Origin: Eudorina sp. 2006-703-Eu-15
Lineage: Eukaryota > Chlorophyta > Chlorophyceae > Chlamydomonadales > Volvocaceae
NCBI GenBank assembly: GCA_003117195.1
Contig: BDSI01000047.1
Span: 62,001 to 126,000, forward strand
Reading direction: 5' to 3'
DNA length: 64,000 bases
Shown here: one piece after another, positions 47,930 through 58,548 of the stretch
Layout of the letters: every line of letters starts with the position of its first letter
How positions within the stretch are numbered: position 1 is the first letter of the stretch
Translations under genes and position numbers: made by a program
Notes under the pieces: model-generated
Told to the model about the DNA's origin: nothing
Seen by the model: only the letters and a program-made list of their open reading frames with translations
The model's database searches: none

Positions 47930-48183
47930 TTTCAGCCAGGCTACGTCTCACACAAAAACCAACCAGCGTAGCCTTGAATATTGCTACGCAAATTTGATTC
48001 AGTCTGACATTAACCTTTCAATGCTGTGTTTTGCTGCGTGAAAAACGTATGCACAAACCAACAGTTACTGCGCACCACAGAAGCACAGATAGGTATTGTA
48101 GCTAAGAACCCATCCTCGTCCTCTCTCGTACGTTCATCACGGCATCCTCAACGTTGCATCCCTTCCCACGACTCCCCGTCGTA

Positions 48184-48840
48184 TCAAAGCCCAAAACCTC
48201 GGGCACGCAGTGGACCAGCCAATCCAAGTCCCTGACGCACTCTCCGAACTGAAAGCGCACGACCAAGGGGAGAGGCAAATGAAGTGCGAACAGTGCTCAG
48301 CGCACATTGTCCAAGGCTTGCACGATGCCGATCTCGGCGCCCAGACGAAGCAGCTAGCCGTTGCCACCCGGAGTTGCACGCCTTCAGCTCAAGCTCGACG
48401 CTGCGACCAACGGCCTTGCCGACCTGCTTGAAGCCCTGGCGTTTAAAAAATTCAAGTGCAGCCAAGTTGGCCACTGCGACGTCCGTGACAATCGTGATCG
48501 CGCCCTCCGCACGCGACTTGCGCAAGAGCTGATCCAGCAAAGCTTTCCCGACGCCGTTACCCCGGTAGTCGCTGCGAGTCACCAGCGTCAGTAAGACGCA
48601 CTTGTTGTCCTCCCACTGTGCTGTCGTGACCCCAACCAGTTCGGGGTCCGTTTCCGTTGACGTCGTGGCGACCAACGCATGGGCCCCAGCCTTGCCAGTC
48701 ACTGCATACTCGTGCAGTTCAGCGATGTCCGAAAGAAAGTTCACCGAGAAGACATTCTGGCCGTTGAACTTGGCAAATTTGTGCAGCCGCAATGATGCAG
48801 GCACGTCCTGTTGCTCTAACGGACGCACGATATAATCCAT
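48184..48840 (-). CDS. GNAT-family N-acetyltransferase
   Basis: A single open frame of 218 codons. The GNAT fold is clear: MDYIVRPLEQQD at the start (strand 1), LVGVTTAQWEDNKCVLLTLVT (strands 3-4), and the acetyl-CoA pyrophosphate loop in YRGNGVGKALLDQLL (R/QxxGxG/A motif A). The terminal AALEFFKRQGFKQVGKAVGRSVEL (motif B) follows. The substrate cannot be predicted. Homology ends near residue 150; the remaining 68 Arg-rich residues look unlike a GNAT tail. Either the real protein ends through an unrecognised intron there, or the tail is lineage-specific. It has no visible targeting peptide. The start codon lies in ACAATGGAT. Confidence 0.88.
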   Translation of the reverse strand: MDYIVRPLEQQDVPASLRLHKFAKFNGQNVFSVNFLSDIAELHEYAVTGKAGAHALVATTSTETDPELVGVTTAQWEDNKCVLLTLVTRSDYRGNGVGKALLDQLLRKSRAEGAITIVTDVAVANLAALEFFKRQGFKQVGKAVGRSVELELKACNSGWQRLAASSGRRDRHRASLGQCALSTVRTSFASPLGRALSVRRVRQGLGLAGPLRARGFGL

Positions 48841-50684
48841 TGTGCACTAATTGCGATATGTACTCACAGGATTAGCGATGTAGCGCAAGTCGCTATCAAG
48901 TCGCTACCTGTCAAACATATCAAATTGGCGTGCGACACAATGAACGCTTCGGTACATACTTTCTGCAGTTGGCGGCAACAAGGAACCTAAACCGTAAATG
49001 TTTGACGGGCAAAGAAACGTCGTCGGTTGCATCGTACGATACAGCCATGGCCATGGTACCGGATGCCCTGCCCCTCCTCGCTCCTCCCTCCCCCCTCCCA
49101 CACACGTTTGCACGCACCAGCCCTGTCTTTTTGCACCAGTACGACATCGTCACCACAGGGTTGTCCTCCACAATTTACCCAGGAGCCAAGGCCACTCCAT
49201 GCCTCAACAACATTCCGATACGGTACTCGTACACGCCAACCTGCCGAATTATAACATGCCATAAACAAGGCACGAAGACATTGCTGTAGCAACGCCCAGC
49301 AGAGCGTCGTTCTGGTATAGGGAACTTGTGACGCGAGACAGATCACCAGTCTTGACCATTGCGAACGAGCGGCCCGACGACCTCCAGCCAGCCCGACCGC
49401 AGGGAGGGGCCCAGCGTCACGATAATGAGTACACCGCACTGAACGACCAGTCATTGAGCCGCCCATGCGCCCTGCCCCATCCACACATAGCCTGCGTTGC
49501 AATTCCTGCTAGCCTGCGTCCGTTCCCCGTTGCTGAAAAGATGCATTTGGGTAAAGTAAGAAAGACGAAAACGAACAACAAACAACAACGACATCAGCAA
49601 CATGTTACAACCGGTGCACGGGCCCTAAACAAGCGGTAAACCGCTCGGGTAAACAAGGAACCAACGACGCTCAGGAGTCTCTGTGCGAAGACAGACTGAC
49701 ACGGTCCGTCTGCAATTGACTGCACACATCCCTGATACCACTCCTAGTTAGCAACAACGCAAGTTCATGCATCATTCGTTGCAGCGCTCAAGCACAACAG
49801 CTACCGACTCACGAGCATCTGTCTGCGGGCCAGCCCTGAACCCGCCCATCTCGCTGCCGCAATGTCACCGCGTGCACTTCTTGAGGGGCAGACGAATTAG
49901 GTTGGGGCCGAGGCCCCCAGCGGTACAGCAAAATGTCAAACTGCAGCGGCAAATAGCGCCCATCCCAGCCTCGAAAGAAAAAGGGCCAGAAGAAGCGGTT
50001 TTGCCAGCGTCACCGAATGCCGGCGTGTGGTTACGCATGCCCCAAACCCATGCGCACACGTTTTACGAAAATTTTAAATCGGCGGCTTCATGCCACAGGC
50101 GCAATAATCGAGTACACTGGGAACCGATTTCAGCCCTCCAAAAAATTGCTCACTGCGCATGTCGTACATCTTCTGACCCAGCCACTCTCTCCCTCTCTCT
50201 GAATACTTGGCGCGTGAAGGTAAGGAAATCTACTGTAACGCATCGGTGTATCTCGCGATATGCAGATCAGACGCCCCGGGTGTCGATACAAGGCACAGAC
50301 TGTGCGTGTCCTACAGTTGGGCTCATGGGCAATGTTCTCCTTGGCATTCCTAAAATACTCTCGTCATGTTGGCTGAAGGCTTCTTCGAACATCCTGCACC
50401 AAGTGCTGTCGAGCACAGATGGACACGCTGCGGCCACGGCACCATACGGCCATGTCAGCTCCGCATCCGGACGGGGCGCGGCGGAGGCAACCTACCATGC
50501 CGGCACCCGATCAGCTCCGTGGTGCTGCTCACATGAACAGGCTCTCCAGAAAAGCACGCACGTCGAACTTGGAAGCCCACTTGACTCCAGCTGGTATAAC
50601 AGATTCCTGGTTGATGTCGAGTAAACAAGTGGCAGGATGCTAAATTTCAGAGCCAAACAAAGCCACGCACTGCCACAAGTGAGG
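48841..50684. other. Gene-free stretch before the mobile element
   Basis: No coding sequence is recognised. The GNAT promoter should lie just above 48840. Remaining open frames are short and unlike known proteins. Confidence 0.45.
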
Positions 50685-50793
50685 AAGGAAATGGCCCCAG
50701 AAGTGGGCTCGGTGCGCGCACCGAAAAATGACGCGGTTTCTGGGCTCGGTGCGCGCACTGAACGGTGCGCGCACCGAGCCAAGTTTCACGGAT
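50685..50793 (+). repeat. Left terminal inverted repeat of the YR element
   Basis: Nearly identical to the reverse complement of 53961-54053 from AAGGAAA through the GGCCCCAGAAGTGGGCTCGG word and on to CCAAGTTT.ACGGAT. The left copy carries 16 extra bases inside its second palindrome, so it has a full double palindrome where the right copy has a single one. Confidence 0.92.
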
Positions 50794-50893
50794 CTACGCC
50801 ACTAGTCTCTCGAGGTGCGGAAACTATCATTTACAGCATAATGACAGGCGCCGAGAAGTCTAGGGCCGCTTGGGGCAGGTAGCCACAAAGCTA

Positions 50894-50931
50894 GGCTCGG
50901 TGCGCGCACCGATCGGTGCGCGCACCGAGCC
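50894..50931. repeat. 38-bp perfect palindrome (left copy 1)
   Basis: GGCTCGGTGCGCGCACCG, then AT, then its reverse complement, so the whole 38 bp is self-complementary and each half is itself built on the palindrome CGGTGCGCGCACCG. The same unit recurs at 51104-51141 and, diverged, at the right end of the element. Confidence 0.95.
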
Positions 50932-50980
50932 CTGTTTCACGGAATCCGCCTCGTGTCCGCACTCGTTTGTACAGATGCGG

Positions 50981-51078
50981 AATCGAGGATTAGCACTGAG
51001 CACAGGCTCAAAGGCACCTGCTTACATGTCAGCGGGTGCCTTTGAGCCTGTTCTCAGTGCTAATCCTCGATTCTGCCG
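50981..51078. repeat. 98-bp near-perfect hairpin
   Basis: Two arms of about 44 bases (left arm containing AATCGAGGATTAGCACTGAG, right arm containing CTCAGTGCTAATCCTCGATT) are reverse complements with very few mismatches. The loop is about 10 bases around TTACATGTCA. It lies midway between the two 38-bp palindromes at 50894 and 51104. Confidence 0.93.
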
Positions 51079-51103
51079 CTCGGGGCAGGAGGCCAAAAGA
51101 TAC

Positions 51104-51141
51104 GGCTCGGTGCGCGCACCGATCGGTGCGCGCACCGAGCC
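51104..51141. repeat. 38-bp perfect palindrome (left copy 2)
   Basis: Identical to the copy at 50894-50931 and 210 bp away from it, on the other side of the hairpin. Confidence 0.95.
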
Positions 51142-51283
51142 GTGTATCAAGGATATGCGAGGATTTGCCAGCGTGGCTCGTGCTCTAGCCAGTTAAAATA
51201 GAGTTATGGAACCAACGAGTGCACGTTGTGCTCTGTGCTTGGCGACAGACTGAGAGTTTCGAGTACGAGTGAGCACGAAAAAC

Positions 51284-53190
51284 ATGTCATCTCCGGAGGT
51301 ACGTCAGCCTCTGAGCGGGAGTCTTGACCCCTTTCTAACGCGCCTCCCGCTCGCAGAATTCGCAGCCTCTGGTTACGCTGGTTATGAGGGTAAGTTCGCA
51401 TTACCCGAAATAATATCCGAAATGAGACCCGAACAAGCCTGTCCACGAACTCCCGCTTTGCAGAAGCGCCGGTCCTCTTCTCCCCTGGTCTCTCTCCGCC
51501 CGCGCCTTCTCCCGGCCCGTTGGCCGTCCCCACCTCTGCGGGTGACGATTCCCGGTCCCCTTCCAGGCCAATGTTCGTCTTTCCTGCCTCAGGTATGAGC
51601 GCGGGCCGTCGCCTCTCCACCGCCACCATCCTATCGTTCCGTTTTTGATGCCTGCAGTCTCCTGTCCCGTCCCTCGGGGTCCTAGCGTCGCAAATCAGTG
51701 GGTCCTATCTCACTCTCCCGCCTGGTTCCCCGTCTGTCATGAGAGGGGCGGCATCACGCACGGTAAGCCGTTCTGTCGATCCATGTTCTGCGACAAGGTG
51801 TAGGTTGCTCATCTCCCTCTCTCGCACGCAGATTGCGCCGGGTGAGCCGCTGGTGGGCCCACACCCGGTCCATCTCTTGGCCTCAGCACCCCTCGCGCCC
51901 GTTACTCCAAGCAACACCCCTCTGCTAGAGGTGCCAGGTCCCGCCATGGCAAGTCGTACCACGAACGCCTCATATGAGCTGAACCTGCCTCACTGGCCTC
52001 CTCTTTACCCCGCAGCCCTGCCTTGGGCCAACACGCGTGGGTCTCCTGATGTCGCGCCTTAGCGCCCCCATCGTGCCTTCGGCCGTCCACGACCCCGTGT
52101 CCAGCTATGCTCTCTACCAAGACGGGCTGACCTCCGCCGGCCGTATCTGCGACAAAGCCAAAGCCGACAGCACCATATCGGATCAGGAGTCCGCAGGGCG
52201 TGACTTCTCCGCCTGGCTAGCCACTCAACCCCATTGGCGCACTCTCCTGGCCTGCACCGACGACGACATCCTGGTGTATATGCAGACCTGTTGGCTTCCT
52301 AGCCGGCGGGTGGCTGCACCCAGCCCCAACTACGTCGGCACTCATTTGGGATTACTCTCGGGGCTATTCTTGCGTCTTGGACGCAGCGGCCCGTACAACG
52401 TCACCACCGGTCAGGGTAACCCCTGCCAGTCCAACTCCGTATCCTCCTACAGGACCGGCTACTCTCGTGCCGCTGTCGAGAATGGCTTCGATGAGAAGGC
52501 AGCAGTGCCCTTAACCCCGGACAAGTTCTCAACGCTCATGTCTCACGTCTGGGGCGTCTTGGGGCCTATGATTACCCCGATCGACCGCCTCACCCTACTG
52601 CGCGACATCCTCTGCCTGCAGTACATGTGGCACACCAGCATGCGCGGTAACGACACTGGCAAGCTTCGATTGCGTGACTTCCGCGACCCAACGTCCGGCG
52701 GCCCCTTCCGGGGGTTCCCGGCGGCGAGTACGACTCCACTATCACACTGCGGGTGGAGGAGGTCATCAAGAACTCCCGCGGTGAGCGGTCCAGTCCCATC
52801 GTTCTGCGGGTCGACCCCGTACCGGAGCACTGCTTCATCCGGACTCTGGCGCAGTATTGGGCCGAGTGCCACGCGCCGGGTGCCCCCCCTGGCGCCGCCA
52901 TTACCGACTACTTATTCCGCCCTACCCTGCCAAACCACCGGGACTTCGCGCCGCGTCGCCTAACCAGCAGCGCCCTCTCCATGAGAGTGCACAAGCACCT
53001 GGTGGACTCCGGGGTCTACACTGGCGAGACGCCCCACGGCATCCGCCGCGGCACGATCCAGGCAGCCAACGCCGCGGGGGCCTCACCCGAGGCGTTGCAC
53101 GAGTTGTCCAAGATCCGGAGTCCCGCCGTGCTCCGCCGCTACACCGACACGACGCGCCCGACGCGTGGGGTTCGCCAGGTCTCCGCCTAA
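51284..53190 (+). CDS. Tyrosine recombinase of the mobile element, probably frameshifted
   Basis: The main frame 52016-52713 continues after a frame change as about 52709-53190. The second half contains the catalytic set: an Arg in HTSMRGNDTGKLRLRDF (first half), HGIRRGTIQ as the HxxR box, and VLRRYTDTTR with the nucleophilic Tyr near the C-terminus. The frame change falls at a run of five G (52709-52714); a single lost base would explain it. Upstream, 51284-51389, 51464-51592, 51658-51768 and about 51830-51948 look like Pro/Ser-rich N-terminal exons with good splice signals (GTAAGT...TTGCAG; a GC donor at 51949), but their phases do not all agree. Either an exon is misread or this copy is decayed. 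It would cut and rejoin DNA through a 3'-phosphotyrosine, probably at the element's termini. I cannot assign it to Crypton or DIRS with confidence. Confidence 0.75.
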
Positions 53191-53402
53191 CCCTCCGGCC
53201 CACATCACATAGGGCGGGTGGGTGGGGGTCGAAACGATGCGCGGGAGTTTACTCCCGCTTGGTCTAGCTACTGTGTTGGCTTCAGAATGGTTAAGGGATG
53301 TAACAAATGAACGTGGGCCATCAATTGCCTCTCAGTCTGTCGCCAAGCACAGAGCCCAACGTGCACTCCACTTGTCGTACCGTACAGCAAGGCCGAGACA
53401 CT

Positions 53403-53990
53403 TTTCCGCATCTGTGGGCACTACTGCGACAGCGACACAGATCCATGAATCTGGGCTCGGTGCATGCACCGATCGGTGCGCGCACCCAGCCGTGTTTTGT
53501 GGCCTCCTGCCAGCGGCGGGCCTCTTCTCAGCATCTGCCCGTGACTGACATTTCTCAGTGCTATTGCTGGTTTCCGCATCTGTGGGCACTACTGCGACAG
53601 CGACACAGATCCATGAATCTGGGCTGGGTGCGCGCACCCATCGGTGCGCGCACCCAGCCGTGTTTTGTAACCTCCCACCCCCATCCGGTGCCTGTTGGAA
53701 GTGATCTGCGGGAATCGTCCATCTCATGGCCATTACAACATTTACATATCTATGGAGACAGGTGCGGGCACAACACACATCCGTGCAACTGGGTTCAGTG
53801 CGCGCACGGATCAGTGCGCGCACCGAGCCGTGCTTTGTGGCCTCCTGCCCCCAACGGCCGGATCCCGGTGCCTGTTGGGAGGCACCTGTGGAATCTTCAT
53901 TCTTAGTGCCAATATATTACATTTTTTTAATCTGTAGATGCTAGTGCGGGCACGACACACATCCGTAAAACTTGGCTCGGTGCGCGCACC
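53403..53990. repeat. Right-end array of four diverged palindrome units, spacing about 168-180 bp
   Basis: Palindrome cores start at 53454, 53622, 53792 and in the right inverted repeat near 53973. The first two units also share a long flank (TCTGTGGGCACTACTGCGAC at 53411 and 53579). Units three and four share GTGCGGGCAC.ACACACATCCG. Base changes in one arm are often matched in the other; for example 53622-53659 reads GGCTGGGTGCG...CGCACCCAGCC. Confidence 0.88.
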
Positions 53991-54053
53991 GAGCCCAGAA
54001 ACCGCGTCATTTTTCGGTGCGCGCACCGAGCCCACTTCTGGGGCCGTTTCCTT
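53961..54053 (-). repeat. Right terminal inverted repeat of the YR element
   Basis: Reverse complement of 50685-50793 apart from a few substitutions and the 16-base difference in the inner palindrome. It contains two GGTGCGCGCACCGAGCC cores separated by CAGAAACCGCGTCATTTTT. Confidence 0.92.
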
Positions 54054-55456
54054 ACTGCACAAGTTGCAGCACCGGCCGGCAGCCTGCGCTTAGGTTTGCC
54101 GCGTCACCCAGGACGGTCCGTGTCATGCACGGTCCAAGGCGAACGATTAACTACAAAAGACTGCGCATCAGCCTGAAGGATATCTGGAGTGCCTTACAAA
54201 CTGTTATTTTCGCAATTACATGCCGTCTCTTACCCGTTGCTGCGGCTCGGGACCGTGAGGGCTGCTGGCTGCGTTGTACGATGCGATGTTCAAATCCCTC
54301 GCCTCTGCGCCTTGCTGGGCTGGTGCGCGCAATGGCCAGGTTGGTGCCCGCAGGGGCGCGAACGACGTGGCAGACTGGCCCGGTACCCGAATGAAATCTG
54401 CCGGCAACAACGCAGCAGCACAAGGAGGCGCATTGCATTACAACAGGCATTCACCATTATACGTGACGCGACAACCTGTAAACAGCATTTCGCGCTGTGG
54501 CTGCGGCGCAGCGTCCCAAGAAGTACGACCGGTGTCCGGCCCCTCGCAAGTTGGCTTAGGGTATACAGAAATATTGCAGGTCGCCTTTAAACCTCCTCAA
54601 GGCACCACCATATCACGAACATACTACCAACGCAACTACTAGGATTCGTATTCGTGCCAATCCGACACGTTACTGGTGTAAGCCGTTCGCCTAGGAACAC
54701 AGAAACGCAGGCGCCTTGGCATTCACCAAGACAGACACCCAGATGAGTACATACGGTATGACCGAGCACATGCATGTTCAAACCCAACATGACCAACCGA
54801 CGAAACCATTCAAACCATCCGCAAGGCGCATAACAATGCGAGGTGACAGACACAAACGACCAGTGCAGGTGAAGGCGGTGTCGAGGCTGCGACATTGTGA
54901 GGCAGCATTCAGCACCAGCCCTCAAAGAATTAGCAGACGCTTTCAGCAAAACACAGCGCAACAGCCGGAAACACTGGGGTCTGGGTGGGCGGCTACTGTA
55001 ATGTTAAGCTGGACCAACAGCTGCCCGACTCTTTGCTGCGACCACGGCCGACAACCGCTCGCCTCAATATACATCAACTTCTCAAGGGCAGTATAAATGT
55101 GCAAATACAAACGTGACTCGTCCTGTAATGGACGTATGGAGTAACGAAGATCCGTTGCAGCGATCAGGCAGTTGCGAGCAGGTACAATGCAACCCGTCCA
55201 CTCCCCAATCAATAAACTGCTGGCCAAATTACGAACAGCTATCGTACAACAGGCCGTCGCCTGCACGCGCCTCGGTTACGAAAGACACCCTTATAATTCA
55301 CAAATCACTTACCACAAATCACTTAATAACAATAACATAGCTATGCCGTGTTCATCCATAATCTGTGCCTCCCATGGAATCGCGGGGTATGCCGCATCAC
55401 ATGCGCTTACTTGTGAGACAGTTTTACCCCTGCCTTATTTATATACCCACGTATTC
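54054..55456. other. Gene-free stretch after the mobile element
   Basis: No recognisable gene on either strand. The region is less GC-rich than the gene bodies. It includes the 3' side of the CBM20 gene, which ends at 55457 on the minus strand. Confidence 0.45.
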
Positions 55457-58400
55457 TTAACGAAGCCCAACGGCCGAGCGCACGGCCGACATCATGGCCA
55501 GCGCCATAGTCCCTAGCCCCAGAAGCTGACCTTTGATGTTGGCCGCCAGCCGCTGCAAAGGATGGGCCTCCGGACTCTGAGGTTTCATCGTGACGAGGGC
55601 TGCTCCATTCGATGCGACATCACTCGTCGAGACGGCGGCCTCCTCAGAAACGATTCCAACGCCCTCAGCCGCGCCAACGACCATGACGCCTGCGCCCATC
55701 AATAGGACGTTGTCACGCCTACCAGAACCAGTTGGACCAGACCCCGACACCTCATTTACAGTCCAGCAAGATTTTGTTTACTGGGCACACGCATTACGTG
55801 CATATATGCATGCTCCCTACGCCACATGCGCAAAATGATTCTTGCCTCGCTCGGGCTCACCGCACCGTGATGCGGGCTATTTACAAGCAAGGCACATCAC
55901 CCTGAATACGGAGTACCAGGTTGCGCACCTGAGTTGGTCAGTGCCGCATCCGCAGCCCCGTGCTCCGTGACTGCGCCTGTCGACGCTGCATCCGAGAGTT
56001 CCGCCTGCTCCACGGTGCGCGTGCTGTCTGTTTCCGCCACGTCAAGCTCCGTGCAGTCGGGCGAGGACGGCATCACAATTTCCGCGAGCACAGATGCTTG
56101 TGCGCCCGTCACGTCGTCCGCAGCGGGCTCCACTGCTGTGCTGCCGCCCGCCAGGGCGCTGCCGACCGAAGCCAGACCCCGCATGTGCCGCTGCGTGGGC
56201 TGACCGGATGAGGGTCCGGCAGCGTCCAGCGCCTCCATCGCCACCGCAACTTGCCCCGCCTCCTGCGCCAGACTTGCCCACTCGATCGACGCCTGGGATC
56301 CTTCCGTCGCGGACTGCAGAGCCGGGAGGCAGAGCACAGCAACACCAGAGACACAGCAATGTCACCACGGGATACCCTTGGGCAGAACTCATGCATGTGA
56401 CGGTGATCCCCGAGGTGCATCTGCTCACGCAACTCAACCCGGATGCGCCGATCAAATAGCTTGCCTCATTATGACAAGTCCATGTAGCCTGCAGGCACTT
56501 AGCAGGATATCGTCACATATTAACATCACTTGCCTCGAGCAGCTCCTTTGCTGCGTCCATGAGGTCCTCCGCGCGACTGTCCAGCTCGCCACGCAAGAAG
56601 GGACTGCTCGTCAGCGCCTGGGGCACGCCGTTGCCTACGTGCCCTGCTGGCAGCATTCCGGAACCTGCGCGGGCCGTTACAATGACAAAACATGGCTGGA
56701 CTTTCAAGGTTGGGTGGATTGTTAAGTTGGGCTGTTGACTTTGTGCCCTCGGCCAGGCAAAGCGGTAACTCTCGCTAACCCACGCAGATAGCACTTATGA
56801 ATATAATGAAACGTAATGCATACAGCAAGCTATCATGCGAGGCTGGGTTACATGACTTCATCTCGCGCAACCGTAATCCGACCCACCGGCGTTCCAAGAC
56901 TGGACAAAGGAGATGCGACGCAACGCCCTGGGGATGTGCACCGAGTCGATCGCCAGCAACAGCACCTTGTCGTCTTCCTCGGCCGAAGATGCCGCGACAC
57001 TGCAGACGGTTTAAAAATCGGTGCGGGTTTGTGAGTGTACAAGAGGAAGCGCGGCGGCTGCATCACATGAATGCCTGCAAGGACTGACCTGCGGCTACAT
57101 GGCGCTTTTACAGATGAGTCGAGGACCAAAACTGGCGGAATACATGTGACATCTGTATCCGATCTGCCATCCCTCGGGGTTAACTTGCCTGGACTTCTTG
57201 CCGTTTTGCCTGTCAGCAGTGCGGCTCCCCGTGACCTCATGGCCCAACCAGTCAGACAGCTGATGCACAACGGTGCTTTGCTCCGCGACGGCGTCTGACA
57301 GGCGGGCAATCTCCGTCTTGTGTCGGAGACGCTCGTCTGCGCTCGACGCCTGTGAACATCAAGAGTTTTGCACGCGGTCGGAGGTATGCAAGGACGCAGG
57401 GAACGTCACACAAGCAGAATACAGTTGCAGACGGAATCTTAAAGTGACACCAGATTTACTCCTGCACACATCGTGTTTGGAAATGTTCAAACCATACCTG
57501 GGAAGAGTCTTGCCCCAACTTGGATTTGCGACGATTCAGGAACTCCAGTGTGGCTTTGCTCGTTTCGTACGCATCTGCAGGAGGTAGGCAGCGGAACATC
57601 AACCCCTGGACACAATTTGGTCAAGACAGCCTCATGGCGCATTGTATCAATGCCTAGGCCAGCCCTCCCACCCATGCATTCTGTCAAGCATTGCCGTCCC
57701 AACTGCACCCCGTCCGCGATATCTCATATTAGATTAATAGTTTTAGCTTACCCGTTTTGACTCGCAACGTACCTTGTAAGCTTGCTCGGGGCACGGCGAG
57801 CTGGAGCTGTGTACTGCTTGTGGCGTTGAAATTGCAGGTGAGCCACACGACGATTTCGACAGGTATATCGCCAGCCTCGTCTTCGGCTTGTACAACCCGG
57901 TTGCTGCCCCCCTCCCACTTCACGCCGTGCCCTTCGAAGACCGTGATCTGTACAGCGCGAGACGAGCAAACACTCCGTCAGCATTTGCTACCTTGAAGGA
58001 CGGCATACATGCGCTGTCGTCGAGGAGCCCAAACGCAAATGTTTTGACGTTTTCTTGCACGACATCACTAATGGCGGGTCACCGGCACGCAACCCGAATC
58101 CGAGGAACAGGAGGTAAAGAAATTCGCGCTGCATCACGATGCTCCACACCTTGAACTCGAAAGAGCGCTGCGGCAAAGCGCACTCAAGGGACCACTGGTG
58201 TCCGTCAGACCATGTCATCACCGGCGCGCGCTGCGGGTTCCAGTCTCCAAGCTCCGGCAGCGAACCGACCACACGCAACGACTGACCAAAAGTGGTCACG
58301 TACTGCGGTACGATGAAACGGTATCGAACTGCACCGGATCGGCAACAAGCCGAGTCCTCCTGTGATGCGTCACGCGCGGCGAGGGAAGACTCCCCCTTGA

Positions 58401-58548
58401 AGGCCCTGACCTGTGAGGAACGCAAGGTTTGACGTACGGGCACGGCATAGGCTGGTTTGGCCTTTGCAATACCATCCAGTAGCACAGATACCAGACAAAA
58501 AGCATTTATGCCATAAGAGTCTAGCGAACATGCGCGAAAGATAAGCAA
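55457..58548 (-). CDS. CBM20 starch-binding coiled-coil protein with C-terminal membrane anchor, plastid
   Basis: Eight exons on the minus strand: 58548-58150, 57947-57773, 57574-57498, 57349-57189, 56999-56887, 56664-56534, 56313-55929 and about 55754-55457, roughly 580 residues. Exon 1 has a basic Ser/Ala-rich leader (AKAKPAYAVPVRQTLRSSQV) that fits a chloroplast transit peptide. The CBM20 domain follows across exons 1-2: VRYRFIVPQYVTTFGQSLRVVG, LPELGDWNPQRAPVM, HQWSLECALP and VKWEGGSNRVV, with the starch-contacting Trp positions present. Exons 3-7 encode helical, coiled-coil-like segments (AYETSKATLEFLNRRK, LRHKTEIARLSDAVAEQ, ELDSRAEDLMDAAKELLE). The C-terminus has one hydrophobic segment (GQLLGLGTMALAMMSAV). 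Introns 4 and 6 have GC donors. The exon 7/8 junction is not resolved. Likely role: tethering starch to a plastid membrane, or a pyrenoid/starch-sheath function by analogy with algal CBM20 coiled-coil proteins such as SAGA1. Confidence 0.83.

Larger units (their letters stand above)
50685..54053 (+). mobile_element. Tyrosine-recombinase element with terminal inverted repeats and palindrome arrays
   Basis: A 3.4-kb unit bounded by about 93-109-bp terminal inverted repeats (50685-50793 and 53961-54053). Inside are a tyrosine recombinase gene, copies of a 38-bp palindrome on both sides of the gene, and a 98-bp hairpin on the left. No reverse transcriptase, RNase H, methyltransferase or DDE transposase was seen. 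The flanks carry similar words, ACTGCCACAAGT at about 50669-50680 and ACTGCACAAGT at 54054-54064, which may be a target-site duplication; they are partly palindromic, so this is not certain. DIRS-like elements have a YR and terminal repeats but also an RT; Cryptons have a YR but no terminal inverted repeats. The element therefore fits neither class. Confidence 0.8.

Noticed and set aside
54280..54320. tRNA gene suggested by GTTCAAATCCC at 54289
   Set aside because: The flanking bases do not form a T stem, acceptor stem or anticodon arm.
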